DNA from: Congeria kusceri
Lineage: Eukaryota; Mollusca; Bivalvia; Myida; Dreissenidae
NCBI GenBank assembly: GCA_027627225.1
Contig: CM051034.1
Location: 15,491,480 to 15,555,479, forward strand
Reading direction: 5' to 3'
DNA length: 64,000 bases
Shown here: in pieces, positions 26,301 through 34,900 of the stretch
How the letters are laid out: every line of letters starts with the position of its first letter
Numbering within the stretch: the stretch's first letter is position 1
Notes under the pieces: model-generated
Seen by the model: the letters and a program-made list of their open reading frames with translations, nothing else
Database searches by the model: none
Told to the model about the DNA's origin: nothing
Made by a program: the position numbers and the translations under genes

Positions 26301-26595
26301 AAAATTTTGAAGTCCATTTCAATATTGATAATAGTTTAATGGTAGCTGTAGAGCTAAGAAATAAATTGTGAATTAATATTATTATTGAAGATTTATAATG
26401 TCTGTGTTAATAAATTTATTAATGTAATCATCCTATAATTTAAATGCAACGTAATTATGACATTTCACGCAAATATGAGTGTTTGACTTGTCTTTTACAA
26501 AAAATTTCATGTTTTTATTGCAGCTTCTTTTGCCAAAAACATATCGTTGGCCCGAACGTCGGCTCTGCATCACAATCTTAGCGGAGGACGTCTAG
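5159..26595 (+). CDS. SUFU: Suppressor of fused homologue (SUFU), nine coding exons
   Basis: SUFU is a cytoplasmic and nuclear negative regulator of Hedgehog signalling that binds GLI/Ci transcription factors and holds them inactive. Joining exons 5159-5367, 13831-13965, 19407-19543, 20264-20492, 24022-24263, 24923-24995, 25396-25536, 25862-26069 and 26524-26595 gives one unbroken frame of about 481 aa plus TAG; the human protein is 484 aa. All introns are GT-AG and phases agree at every junction. Landmarks are YPDQPNPLQVTALVKYW, LGGPDPLDY, HWHYISFGLSDLHGDGRVHE, GPSGFGFELTFRLKRE, SGDHVPWH, ESRIQHMLMADDPQ, QIVGVCTEEL, GGPWLITDMRRGE, SVHLKFNLEAA, EEHPFAAHG and RWPER. Both lobes that grip the GLI peptide are present. 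The ATG at 5159 has A at -3; in-frame ATGs at 5195 and 5219 are alternatives. An upstream extension to 5120 would need GTG and is unlikely. The C-terminus stops about six residues earlier than human. Confidence 0.95.
6258..7057 (+). mobile_element. hAT-like non-autonomous element, copy A (SUFU intron 1)
   Basis: Starts CAGGGGTCTCTCTCTGG and ends with the inverse GAGATCGAGACCCCTG. It is flanked by the perfect 5-bp direct repeat GTGTT (6253-6257 and 7058-7062). A second copy of similar length lies inverted at 17519-18295 with its own 5-bp repeat. CAGGGG termini with 5-bp duplications fit a 5-bp-target branch of hAT elements (inference). Internal ORFs such as 6253-6537 only mirror the other copy; there is no transposase. 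Confidence 0.75.
7498..8215. mobile_element. Internally tandem non-autonomous element with TATGCCCCC ends
   Basis: The left end reads TATGCCCCCTTCGAAAAAGT and the right end GTCGGGGGGGCATACATG, so the termini are short inverted repeats. Inside are roughly four diverged units of about 130-150 bp beginning TTTCGTTTCCGCATGATATC (about 7551, 7698, 7812, 7970), with GACGCCTATCAATTTTGAGG and GTCAAAGGTCAAGGTCAC blocks. This architecture is familiar from bivalve repeats. No protein is encoded. Confidence 0.55.
10780..10993. repeat. Direct duplication of about 110 bases
   Basis: Two adjacent copies, each beginning AAATGCTCTCCTTSGGAGTT and ending GTGTGATTCCCCC. They differ at a handful of positions. 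Each starts with a small hairpin (CTCCTTGGGAG). Confidence 0.75.
13566..13830. repeat. Degenerate tandem repeat abutting SUFU exon 2
   Basis: About four units of 57-78 bases, each with TATTTTGAAGGAAAAA, then CATTATAATGCAAGATTATT and GAAACTATTTGTAAAAA-like blocks. The last unit ends GAGATTATTGGAACCATTTTCAG and supplies the exon 2 splice acceptor. Confidence 0.65.
13831..13965 (+). CDS. SUFU: SUFU coding exon 2
   Basis: Begins after CCATTTTCAG and reads LGGPDPLDYISMYANAGDP through HWHYISFGLSDLHGDG to RVH, ending in phase 2 at GA|GTGAGT. This is the most conserved block of the SUFU N-terminal domain. The acceptor lies inside the last unit of a degenerate tandem repeat (13566-13830). Confidence 0.95.
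17519..18295 (-). mobile_element. hAT-like non-autonomous element, copy B (SUFU intron 2)
   Basis: Inverted copy of the element at 6258-7057. Its left end CAGGGGTCTCGATCTCAG and right end CCAGAGAGAGACCCCTG match the copy A ends in reverse. It is flanked by the 5-bp direct repeat ATAAT (17514-17518 and 18296-18300). The two copies share long stretches with scattered substitutions and small indels. Confidence 0.75.
18960..19327. mobile_element. Possible small hAT-type MITE
   Basis: The left end CAGGCCTTCCTAGGATG resembles the reverse complement of the right end (CAGGGCTTCCTATTATT), and TTAGCCAAAT blocks recur just inside both ends. No target duplication is seen, so this is tentative. Confidence 0.35.
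19407..19543 (+). CDS. SUFU: SUFU coding exon 3
   Basis: Follows TGTATTTTCAG and encodes CQGADGPSGFGFELTFRLKR then the PTWPATLMQALARYVFQT block. Ends in phase 1 at CTG|GTACTT, a weak but valid donor; the split codon becomes Glu with exon 4, matching the ENxxxSGDH continuation of other SUFU proteins. Confidence 0.93.
20264..20492 (+). CDS. SUFU: SUFU coding exon 4
   Basis: Begins after TTTCCTAACAG. Encodes NKVYSGDHVPWHLPLDGSES, RIQHMLMADDPQLNPITTPF, then GPICFVQIVGVCTEELQAAQ and ELLRSMT. Ends in phase 2 at GT|GTAAGT. The intron after it carries a 2.56 kb hAT-like insertion. Confidence 0.95.
22045..22503 (+). pseudogene. Degraded gene inside the hAT-like element, possibly transposase C-terminus
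   Basis: One frame runs from ATG at 22045 to TAA at 22501-22503, interrupted only by TAG at 22309-22311; without it the product would be about 152 residues. It is charged and helical-looking, and ends in RMLLGLYISVLKCLKQYSVL then FQSKEPMLHILHDQ. The FQSxEPxxHxLHD pattern resembles a segment found in hAT-related and domesticated transposase-like proteins (inference, weak). Codon use is much less AT-rich than the surrounding intron, which supports a formerly coding origin. No DDE residues are identifiable. A tag|GTATTCAG splice-like site just upstream suggests earlier exons have been lost. Confidence 0.5.
22652..23036. repeat. Three-copy tandem repeat, unit about 130 bases
   Basis: Copies begin near 22652, 22783 and 22912, each with CTAGTCATGTACAGGTGTAT, ATTTTGAAATGTT, TTGCTTGAAGTTTG and TTTCCTAAAGAATAAAA. 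The third is truncated internally. It lies just downstream of the broken gene within the hAT-like element. Confidence 0.8.
24022..24263 (+). CDS. SUFU: SUFU coding exon 5
   Basis: Follows TTTTTTACACAG and encodes VAGGPWLITDMRRGESLFEI, a conserved GSNLSGVNSKCSWEE segment, then an acidic stretch with five consecutive Asp (EDDDDDDERR) in the flexible linker between the lobes. Ends in phase 1 at TTG|GTGAGT. Confidence 0.95.
24923..24995 (+). CDS. SUFU: SUFU coding exon 6
   Basis: A small 73-base exon after ACATTTACAG. Encodes ESEQIKATLSRGLDPHLQSK then IDGF, corresponding to the EQIRETLRRGLE region of vertebrate SUFU. Ends in phase 2 at AA|GTGAGT. It is too short to be found by ORF length and was placed by phase, splice signals and conservation. 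Confidence 0.88.
25396..25536 (+). CDS. SUFU: SUFU coding exon 7
   Basis: Begins after TCCCTCGCAG. Encodes NRPRSRKGSFDSTESSEAPT followed by ELLRTRTLDSVHLKFNLEAA and SLLPLAL. The SRKGSFDSTESS segment aligns with the serine cluster of vertebrate SUFU that PKA and GSK3 phosphorylate; the RKxS core is kept, so that control may be conserved (inference). Ends in phase 2 at AG|GTATGG. Confidence 0.93.
25862..26069 (+). CDS. SUFU: SUFU coding exon 8
   Basis: Follows GATTTTTTCAG. Encodes GRLRHGRHFTFMSATNDSAI, TLVSSSVNGSIADEEHPFAA, then HGLWLQVLLADDFLEEM. This is the SUFU C-terminal lobe. Ends in phase 0 at GAT|GTGAGT. Confidence 0.95.
26524..26595 (+). CDS. SUFU: SUFU coding exon 9 (terminal)
   Basis: After TTATTGCAG the frame reads LLLPKTYRWPERRLCITILA then EDV and TAG at 26593-26595. 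It matches the vertebrate LPKEYSWPEKKLKVSILPDV terminus but lacks the last few residues. Being 72 bases long it was placed by homology. Confidence 0.92.
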   Translation, partial: LLLPKTYRWPERRLCITILAEDV

Positions 26596-29500
26596 TAAGC
26601 CTCTGTGAGTTGCGCTTAAACATCCCCCAACACCTAACGTCTCACATGGCAGATTGGACTATTTTCTTTTGAGCCGATTAATTAGACAACCAATAAAAAA
26701 ACAACAACTGGCAAGCATTCTGAAGTTTTTCTACTGGAAACATGGAAATGTTCGAACAACTTTCTACACAGTTTTTCTACTCGAATTGTCCCAACAAAAT
26801 TGGATATGGTTCATAGTGACTTTTATCATGTGGACAGTGTTTTACAAGCTGTGTGAAAGTGGCTAATTATTCAGTGCATTATTTGGCGCTTTTCCACTGT
26901 GTTATAAATATACAAGTTATAATATCTTACTAATAATTCTGTGTAACTAGCCTTAAATGCTTGTTTTTAATCGGATAAATGGACGTTTGGAAATCATAAT
27001 TCTGTATAACTAGCCTTAAATGCTTGTTTTTAATCGGATAAATGGACGTTTGGGAAGAATCCTGATGCCCCAGAGATGTTTGGTGGAGATGTAATACACA
27101 TTTTCTAGTCAAGTGCTTGAAATCATTAGTGAGGAAAATGACAATTCTCTGTAAATGTGTGTTTACAAATTAAACTGAGATTGTGTCTGTGTTTTATGAA
27201 CAGTTGTTTGTGCCATTTTTTTATGAAGTTGTTGTTAATTCAACTGTGCTAAATTTTAATTTATTGTGTGACAAACCTATTTTGAGTTGGATAATGCTAA
27301 ATCATATTTCAACATAAGCTTTTAAAAAGTTTCTTTCTTCTTGGATCACCAAATATTCTGTAAATGTATTAGATCCAAAGGCATTGTTCGATAAAAATAG
27401 TGTTTGTGATTTTATATACACATGTATATATTTTGTTTATTGTAAACTTAAACTTACATCTGACATAACATGTGTAAATATTTTTCACATAATCATTTGC
27501 ATAGAGCCCATATGGTCTTCATTTCTACAAAGAAATACTTTTGTATACTAAATCTTTTATAAAAGTTACTAATTTAACATAACTTGTTTGCCCCAATTGT
27601 ATTTTGCCTGTTTTTTTTTCAAAGAAAAGTATTTTTGTGGAAATTGAGATTATTTGTTGTTATGTTTATTTACATCACATGTACATAACCGTAGTATGTA
27701 CCTAACAAATTTGTTGTTTTAGCAAGACAAATACTAAGGTGACTGTTTATCTTTGACTAATTATAGTTTAAACATTTACAGCTTTCTGTAATATGTAGAC
27801 CATAGCACAACATAAGCCAAAATGTGCTTAATATGTACATGTATTTATATTCCATACTATATTTTTAATTCATTTATATATTACTTGACAAGACTTTGCT
27901 AGGGTCTGACAACATTATTGATCAACCAAATAAAAATATAATGTACCACAAAACAGATACTTGATTTATTAATGATTTGAATTTGTTAAAGAGTAAATCC
28001 AATTTTGTTAAAAGAGTAAATCAATTTTGCATCATTTTACAATGAATATGTATTTCAGTTTTCCAGTGGAATGAAACAGTTCTAATGTAATGAACGACAT
28101 AATAATTACCTTACTCCTGTTTGACCAATGCACATCCATATGTGCATTCTTTCTATTTTTAACATTAAATTGTAAATACAATGTATCTAAATAACATTAC
28201 ATTCATAGCACATTGTGTATATATTGTAATATATCAGTGTACAGGATATTGTATTGTGTGAATTTTTATTGTTCACTTAATGGTTGACCAAATTTGTTTA
28301 AAGAATAACAAGTGCTCTATAACTCCGTATCAAAATTTGTACTTCTGTCTTTATTAAATATATTACTTCTGTATTGCGTAATTGTGAATAGAGCTTTGCT
28401 GTAAATACGAAAACTGTATTTCTCTTGTTATGACAAAGTTCTTTCTTTGAACTCCCCTATTTTCATTCTGTTGAATGTTCTAACCATAGCATATATATCT
28501 TACTCGAATAGCAGTTGCTATGCAATTCTTCAATTAGTGTAATATGACAATGATACAAACATCCTGCTTGTATGATTAATAAATGTATGTACATTGCAAT
28601 TAAGCAATTATTTACTTCCAAATGAAAAAGCAAATATATTAGATCTAATAAAAATTTAATAAATGTAAATGTTCAAATAAATTTCTGCACACTATATTTT
28701 TCAGCTTATGTTAGTACAGCTGGACGAATTGAATTAATTTATTTTTCAATTCAAGTTAAAAAAAAGAATATGGTTTGATTTAATTAATTAATAAACAATC
28801 AAAAACTATATGTTGACAACCTTAAAATTAGAAGATTTATTTAAAATTTGGCAACTGCTATTCCTAAGTTTGAATTTTAATTATTAATTAATCAACTCGG
28901 CTTATTTTAGCTATCTTTTGACCAGTTTTCTGTTGAAAACTACTTCTTACCTTAACCAGATAACGCGGATTGCAGTGAGTTTGCGTAACTAACAATAAAA
29001 ATCTAAAACAAATGTTTTGAGATTTTTACCTTCGCTTCTTGGAGAGCCTTTTCGCAAGCTGATAATTTCGCTTCTAGTATTTAGAAGAGAAGTGTATACG
29101 GAATTGTTATGGCAGCATTTGTATTTTATTTGAATTGCAAGGCTTTTGAAACTTCGATAGTTCCGTCCTGGTATACTTCTCCTATCTTGCCATTTTTGTT
29201 AAGTGTCGATTGTTCGATGTTAAATTGTTACATGAGAATTACCCATTTTTCTCGAAATATTTTGTACAAGTTTTTCAACTTAACATTTGGTGATAAAAAA
29301 AGAAATGTAGTTGGTTAAGTTTGCTCTGTAAATGTATGATTTGTTCTTTAATTCAGCATGACTTTTGAAAAAGCATTTTAATTATTTTCAAGTATCAGCC
29401 CTGTGTTTTTATTGTTGGCATTCAAGCAAAATATTAAAAGAGACCAACACATTCTTTAACAGTTATAAACTTTCTTGAACATAAATATTACCGGTAATAA

Positions 29501-30540
29501 TCAGTAGATGTAGTAGTTTCATTCGGCCTTGATTGGGCCATTTTTTTACACTGAGCAATTATCATCATAATTTTTATGTGGCTAACAATAAAATTGTCTT
29601 GTATGGATGTTTTGAATGTGAAGGATCTTGTTATTGCCCAGTACTGTCATAAAGAACTGTCAGAAATTGTTATTTGTGAAATCTCATTCATTTATCACTT
29701 TCAGGTCCATTTTACATGGAAATATTTGGTTCAGTAACTTGAAAATCTTCCGTAATGCAGTTTGATTTTGTGTGATTTTGGGAGACTGTGCAAAATGTTC
29801 ATCATGAATTCAAAAAGCAAATGGTATCTTCTAGGCTTTCATAAAGGCCCATATTTGTCTTTCAAGTTTTTAAGTTAAAAAAAGCCTTATTTTTGACAGA
29901 AATAAATATTTGTTTCTTCGTGAGAATATTAAACTTGGGGTCGTTGGTGCGATTAAATATTTGCACTGTCAAACATGTCATACAAGAAAAGAAATTGGGG
30001 GGTTTTAATAACTGAATCTGGACTTTATGAATACGGCACTAAAACAATTCATAATGACCATAATTTCCTGTAGTAACTGAGAGTTTTCATTTACATTTAA
30101 AGTTTTCATTTTCTTTTATAGTAAATTACGTCATTTTCATGGTACTGTATTTGGATGTCATGTATTTTCTCTTGTTAAATCACTGTCGCTATCCGTTTGC
30201 ATGCATTTCTGTTTTCTAAAAGATGATTTATTGTTAAGTATTGTTGTGCTACTCGCATACATGCCATCACTCAGTGCTGGTGTCCCTTTGTCTTTGAAAT
30301 AAATGTGAACTGGATCTGTCTAGCGTTGTTGTTTCTTTGAGGTCCGCTTTGAGTAAGCCAATGTTGCTAATATGATTAGCTAGTTTGGCGCTAATGATAT
30401 GAATTAGTAGTCAAACATTTTGATTTTGGAAAAAAAAACTGTCATTTTGAAATATTTTCCTCTGAAGTGTGAAAATGTGCTTCATTTTTAAATATTTTCA
30501 AAAAATGTAGTAGCCAATTGGGAATTTGATTAGACAATGG
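26596..30540. other. SUFU 3' UTR and AT-rich 3' flank
   Basis: No coding sequence is supported. Many AATAAA-like signals occur, so the polyadenylation site cannot be chosen. A 63-base direct duplication lies at about 26932-27053. The remaining sequence is AT-rich and unremarkable. Confidence 0.45.
26932..27053. repeat. 63-base direct duplication in the SUFU 3' region
   Basis: The block TAATTCTGTGTAACTAGCCT, then TAAATGCTTGTTTTTAATCG and GATAAATGGACGTTTGG, occurs twice head to tail with two or three differences. Confidence 0.85.
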
Positions 30541-30930
30541 GTATTTTGGCTACAGGTAGCGCTAACATAGCATTAGTAGCTAATGCAAAGGTTTGATATT
30601 GCTAACGCAAGGATATGATATACTCGTAGCTAATGTACGGGTTTAATTGTAATTATATTAATAAAGATAGCTAATGTAAGGGTTTTATATGTCTATTGTA
30701 CGGATTTAAAATGGCCAATATAGGGTTTTTATTTTGGTTACTTTAGGCTTTGATTTAGCTAACATTTAAATCTTGCTAATTAGAGGGTTGTATAGGGATA
30801 TAAGTAAAGTAAGCGTTTAATATAGCTAATTTAAGGGTTTGATGTAGCTAAAGGGTCAGGTACAACATATATAAAGGCTTGAAAATGCAAGCCAATGGTT
30901 GATATAGCTGATATTATCGCTTTAATGTAG
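30540..30930. repeat. Degenerate short tandem repeats (GCTAATGTAAGGGTTT-like)
   Basis: About ten imperfect units of roughly 25-35 bases built on TAGCTAATGTAAGGGTTTGA run up to the foldback element at 30938. No coding potential. Confidence 0.5.
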
Positions 30931-30937
30931 TTAATAT

Positions 30938-31170
30938 TATATAAATATTGACTTCCTTGCGGGTGACAGTGCGTCTTGTCAACCCGAGGCAACACTGTCG
31001 ACCGAGGCTTGTCGACCGTATCTGCGTACCGGCGACATAGCGGTAGCGGGCGACATTATATAAATATTGCATTCTTTGAGGGCGATAGTGCATTTTGTCA
31101 ACCCGAGGGAATAATGTTGCCCGAGGGTTGACAAAATGCACTATCGCCCTTAAAGAATGTAATATTTATT
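30938..31170. mobile_element. Foldback MITE, palindromic copy next to a diverged half copy
   Basis: Arms 31062-31109 (AAATATTGCATTCTTTGAGG, GCGATAGTGCATTTTGTCAA, CCCGAGGG) and 31120-31167 are near-perfect inverse copies around a 10-base loop. A diverged copy of the left arm (AAATATTGACTTCCTTGCGG and on) precedes it at about 30942-31018, so two insertions or a partial duplication are present. Confidence 0.65.
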
Positions 31171-31310
31171 TTATTATACCGAAACAAATGTCTATCGACA
31201 TGACGTTATACCAAAGCAGTTGTCAACATAGCAGATGACATTTCTATGTGATATTTCCAGTTATTGACTGTTCCGTTTTTTATATGAACCAAGTAGGAAG
31301 ACAGAACGGT

Positions 31311-31440
31311 GAGGTATAATAAATCAAATTGTTGCCCGCTGCAGTTTATATAATCAAGTGAGGTATAATAAATCGAATTGTTGCCCGCTGCAGTTTATAT
31401 GCATTATATAGAGAAATAGTCAAGTGAGGTATAATAAATT
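31311..31440. repeat. 42-base direct repeat, two full copies and one partial
   Basis: GAGGTATAATAAATC, then AATTGTTGCCCGCTGCAGTT and TATAT, occurs at 31311-31352 and 31359-31400. A partial third (GAGGTATAATAAAT) is at 31426-31439. Confidence 0.8.
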
Positions 31441-32299
31441 GGCTTGATATAGCTAAAGTAACCGTATGGAACTACAAAATCGTTTATGTAAGGCAGCCTA
31501 CATTAATTTAAATTGCCCTGACATTAATCGGAACAAAAAGCAAACCGTTAATAAGACTTCGGTTTCAAATATCACGACACATACGCGCGTGATTTGGGTC
31601 ACATTGGAAAGGATAGCTGGGAAATGTTTTATTTCGGTATAGGGGACCTATCGTACGTAGTCCGTATGCCGTCAACAGTTGACAGTTATCGCAATAAAGA
31701 CTTCAATTTCTATAACAACATAGATAAATTTTGGTATATTCTGCGGCAAATTGCACATGTGAAAGGTTTTTAGTATAAATTTTGATTTCAAAACATGTAT
31801 TTGAACGTTTTTTTCCCTAATAGAAACAACGTAATTAAGTATTTAAACCATCGGTACCTTTACACATGCAATTCTGAAAACGATTATTGCAACACGCGTT
31901 TCTATTGCGTTTGTTGATTGCAATAACGTGTTTGTCATATCGGAAACGTTTCTACTATATTACTGCACAACTGGTGTTATTGCAAAACTGGTTGTAACAA
32001 AGTACCTGACACCACAATGTCAAAAGCTGTATCAAAATGGTACCATCCGTGGACATGCAACCGAACACTATGTTCAATAGCTTACATTTAAAAAATCATA
32101 GTCACTTGAATGCCAATGAAACTAGTTCAGAAAGTTTGGTTACCGATTTAAAGTTGCATCATTAATTGGGTATAATATTACGAAAGTTTTTTTGAGATAT
32201 TAATTTATTTCATTTGAAAATTAATTAAACGTCTCTGAAGGTCAGGTAATGCACTCTGGCATCATACTAATTGCACCAATTAAAAGTGTGTTAAACTCA
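31441..32299. other. Intergenic, nothing recognised
   Basis: No open frame, RNA gene or clear repeat was found in this AT-rich stretch. Confidence 0.45.
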
Positions 32300-32624
32300 G
32301 AGGTGTGGAAATACCAAATAGTTCACATGTCCATGGACAAGTACATTGCAATAATCTACTTGTCCGAATGCAACAGTCACTTGTCCAAATAAAATAGATC
32401 ATCCCAGGCCTTTCTATATATATGTTTTAATTAAATGATAAATAAAACACAAGTTAGTCAAATGCATAAGACTACAATAATATGAAAATTAACTTCCAAC
32501 TCTTACATCATTTTCACGCCCTGAAATTGTACTTGTCCGTGGACAAGAGACAGGAAAATTTACTTGTCCGACAGTAAAATTACCCGCGTCGCACAAGTCA
32601 GGCTTAGGATTTCCACACCCCTTT
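32300..32624. mobile_element. hAT-type MITE with ACTTGTCC subterminal motifs
   Basis: The left end CAGAGGTGTGGAAATACC and the reverse complement of the right end (AAAGGGGTGTGGAAATCC) share GGTGTGGAAAT. ACTTGTCCG/A or its inverse occurs near 32336, 32358, 32381, 32530, 32539 and 32561, including the palindrome CTTGTCCGTGGACAAG. No coding content and no clear target duplication. Confidence 0.5.
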
Positions 32625-32759
32625 ACAGTGAAGCACACACACACGTCTTCCACAAACAATAGTTACATGAAAAATATATTAAAAACACAATAACAGCGTA
32701 GCCCCAATACTTCTGAATTACGTGTTGATACAATTATAATATGCGTTATTGGATTATAC

Positions 32760-33280
32760 GTATAGGGTATTAATTTTGGGATGACGAGCGTTTTGGTTTG
32801 ATCCCGACATAGAAAAAGTCTTACAAATTCATGCTCTCAATTACGCTATAAAAACAAAATAACTAATTAAATAGACCGAAATGGATCACAATAATTAAAA
32901 GTCTCCCAAGTTATCCCAACTAAAATAATTAAGTTTTGGCCAATTTTAAAACGTAGCGTCACTCACATATCGAATGTTCTACAAGTCTGGATTAGTTCGA
33001 ACAACAATAAGCTCACGCTCCTATTTCGTCAATGAATGGCATTTTATAACATAGGAAATATACATTATACACAACCCTACTCAAATCAACCGATCAAGTT
33101 TGTTGTAAGCGACGCAACTCATATTTCATCTCAGTGATTTAACTCCCTTGACTATGTCAGAGTAGGATGTAAATATATCGACATGAAACATGTAAAAAGT
33201 GTTTATTGTCGTTCTCGTTTCATACATGTTCTAAAGAATACAAAAATTATATTTAGTTAGTATTACATAGACATCATGCG
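32760..33280 (+). repeat. Sequence shared with 42830-43380
   Basis: Ordered matching blocks in direct orientation include AATTCATGCTCTCAA (32827 and 42921), the GGCC...TTTAA...AGCGT block, and AAGTTTGTTGTAAGCGACGC (33096) against AAGTTTGTTATAAGCGACGC (43200). A B-box-like GGTTTGATCCCGA lies near 32797. It could be a dispersed tRNA-derived repeat or the remains of a duplicated flank of the HEPN-NACHT locus. Confidence 0.5.
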
Positions 33281-33580
33281 TATTAACTTATGTTAACCAT
33301 GATCCCAACGGCTAACTATAGTCGTCGAAGCGTATACGCTCCAGAAGTTACTGGTCAGCGAGTATTTGTCGGACAGTAGTATTATCCGGACGTTTTTAAA
33401 TATTCGCGTTTCGTAACCGCTTTTCGTATTTTTTCATTATAATACAAATAAACGCTTATATTTTCAATACCGTGTCGTTTTTCTTCGAAAATAGTGAGTT
33501 AATTTTTTTGGTAAAACCCCAAATGTTTACGTTGATAGTCTGAAACGCATGCAACTGTCGTCTGGGGAAGTAAAATGGCA

Positions 33581-33592
33581 TGCGCATGCGCG
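33581..33592. promoter_or_regulatory. NRF1-type motif
   Basis: TGCGCATGCGCG fits the YGCGCAYGCGCR consensus of NRF1. It lies inside the TA-flanked element. Function is not demonstrated. Confidence 0.35.
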
Positions 33593-33997
33593 ATAAAATC
33601 CCAATTTGGGGCCCAGACAGGGTTTGTTATAGTTTTGGCTGTTTGCTCATTATAGCAGACGAGCTCTGGCAGAACATTATATAACACGCTACGACGTTAA
33701 GGACGTGCGTAGTAGCTACATAGATACGTAACGTCTAGTAAACTTTACAACGTCATACTTCCGTATTTGTTTCAACGCCTTACTTATATTCTCTAGTAAT
33801 TATTAAATCATTTGATAAAGTGGTATTATTTTGATATAAATTACGCATCTGATTATTTATTTGTTGTCTAATATAGATTAAGTAAAGTTATAAAGCATTT
33901 CTCCGTATATTTCATTGTTACAAAAAACGTCCGGAAAATACTACTGTTAACGTGAAAAAGACCGTGTTTTGTGTACCCCTTTTAGGGTCTCTATTGT

Positions 33998-34009
33998 TGC
34001 GCATGCGCA
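33998..34009. promoter_or_regulatory. NRF1-type palindrome
   Basis: TGCGCATGCGCA is a perfect 12-base palindrome fitting YGCGCAYGCGCR, placed near the other end of the same element. Function is not demonstrated. Confidence 0.35.
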
Positions 34010-34430
34010 CAAGTGAAACTTATTTTGTTTAATACGCAAACGGGTGATCAACCCAGGATGTTACAAGCGAATTTTCATCGTTGAGTTTGTTCATGAATTA
34101 AAACTGTCCCAAAATAAATGCATATTTCGTCCGACAAATACTCGCTGACCAGTACACCATTTTCGAACACGCATGAGTTAAATATTAAATAGAATGAGAT
34201 CTTGGAATGATTGGATTCGAGTAGTTTAAATGACAATATTACCTTATACATGCATATAAGAAAGGCAATGATGAAAATCCCAGATATACAGAAATACAAA
34301 GTAAATTATATATAGTAAATATTACACGATCAGAAACAATAATTCCGTCGGTATCGCAACTCATAAACTGCCACCAATGCAAACATATTGCTCAGATTGA
34401 TGCTGCTGAAGGCACCGTGCCATAAAACAT

Positions 34431-34525
34431 GATAAGGACACAGGATAGCTACATGACTCAATGGCTGATGCATGTACATGTATTCGCATCAGCCATCGAG
34501 CCCTGTAGCCATCCTGTGTCTTTAT
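34431..34525. repeat. Strong hairpin with 41-base arms, 3' of the HEPN-NACHT gene
   Basis: Left arm 34431-34471 (GATAAGGACACAGGATAGCT, then ACATGACTCAATGGCTGATGC) pairs with 34485-34525 at about 36 of 41 positions around a loop of roughly 13 bases. Only one arm has a counterpart in the equivalent place after the paralogous pseudogene (near 49435-49480). Confidence 0.6.
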
Positions 34526-34900
34526 CAGGTTCTAGAGGACGTTTTTTTTTTATAGCAACTTCCACACACTGGTTCTCATACTGATGGTTATGCCTATTAT
34601 CCAGTTTGGTAGAATGCATGAGCACATCCTTGAAATGTATCAAAGCTGCAAAAACGAATGACGCGGAGAAAGTAAATGATAATGGTGACATTTCTTATTA
34701 ACAAGGATACTGCCATTATTATCGAATCCTTAGAGTGCCCCTACGCCCGACGAAGTCCTGGAATAATGTGTGTAATTAATTCACTTTCTTATTATTTCAT
34801 TGTTAAGATAGAATCTGAACGAAGTAAAGATTTGTTTTCACAAAACACCTGTCAATGTCCTTAAATGATGTACAGCAAATAGTAACAACATGTCCTTTAT

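Larger units (their letters stand above)
33351..34152. mobile_element. TA-flanked non-autonomous DNA transposon (mariner-like)
   Basis: Inverted ends begin CTGGTCAGCGAGTATTTGTC, followed by GGAC, on both sides and are identical over 24 bases. Each end is flanked by TA (33349-33350 and 34153-34154), the target of Tc1/mariner-type elements. A second inverted pair, CAGTAGTATTATCCGGACGT (33373) and its inverse near 33924-33947, lies inside. It carries no ORF. Confidence 0.72.
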
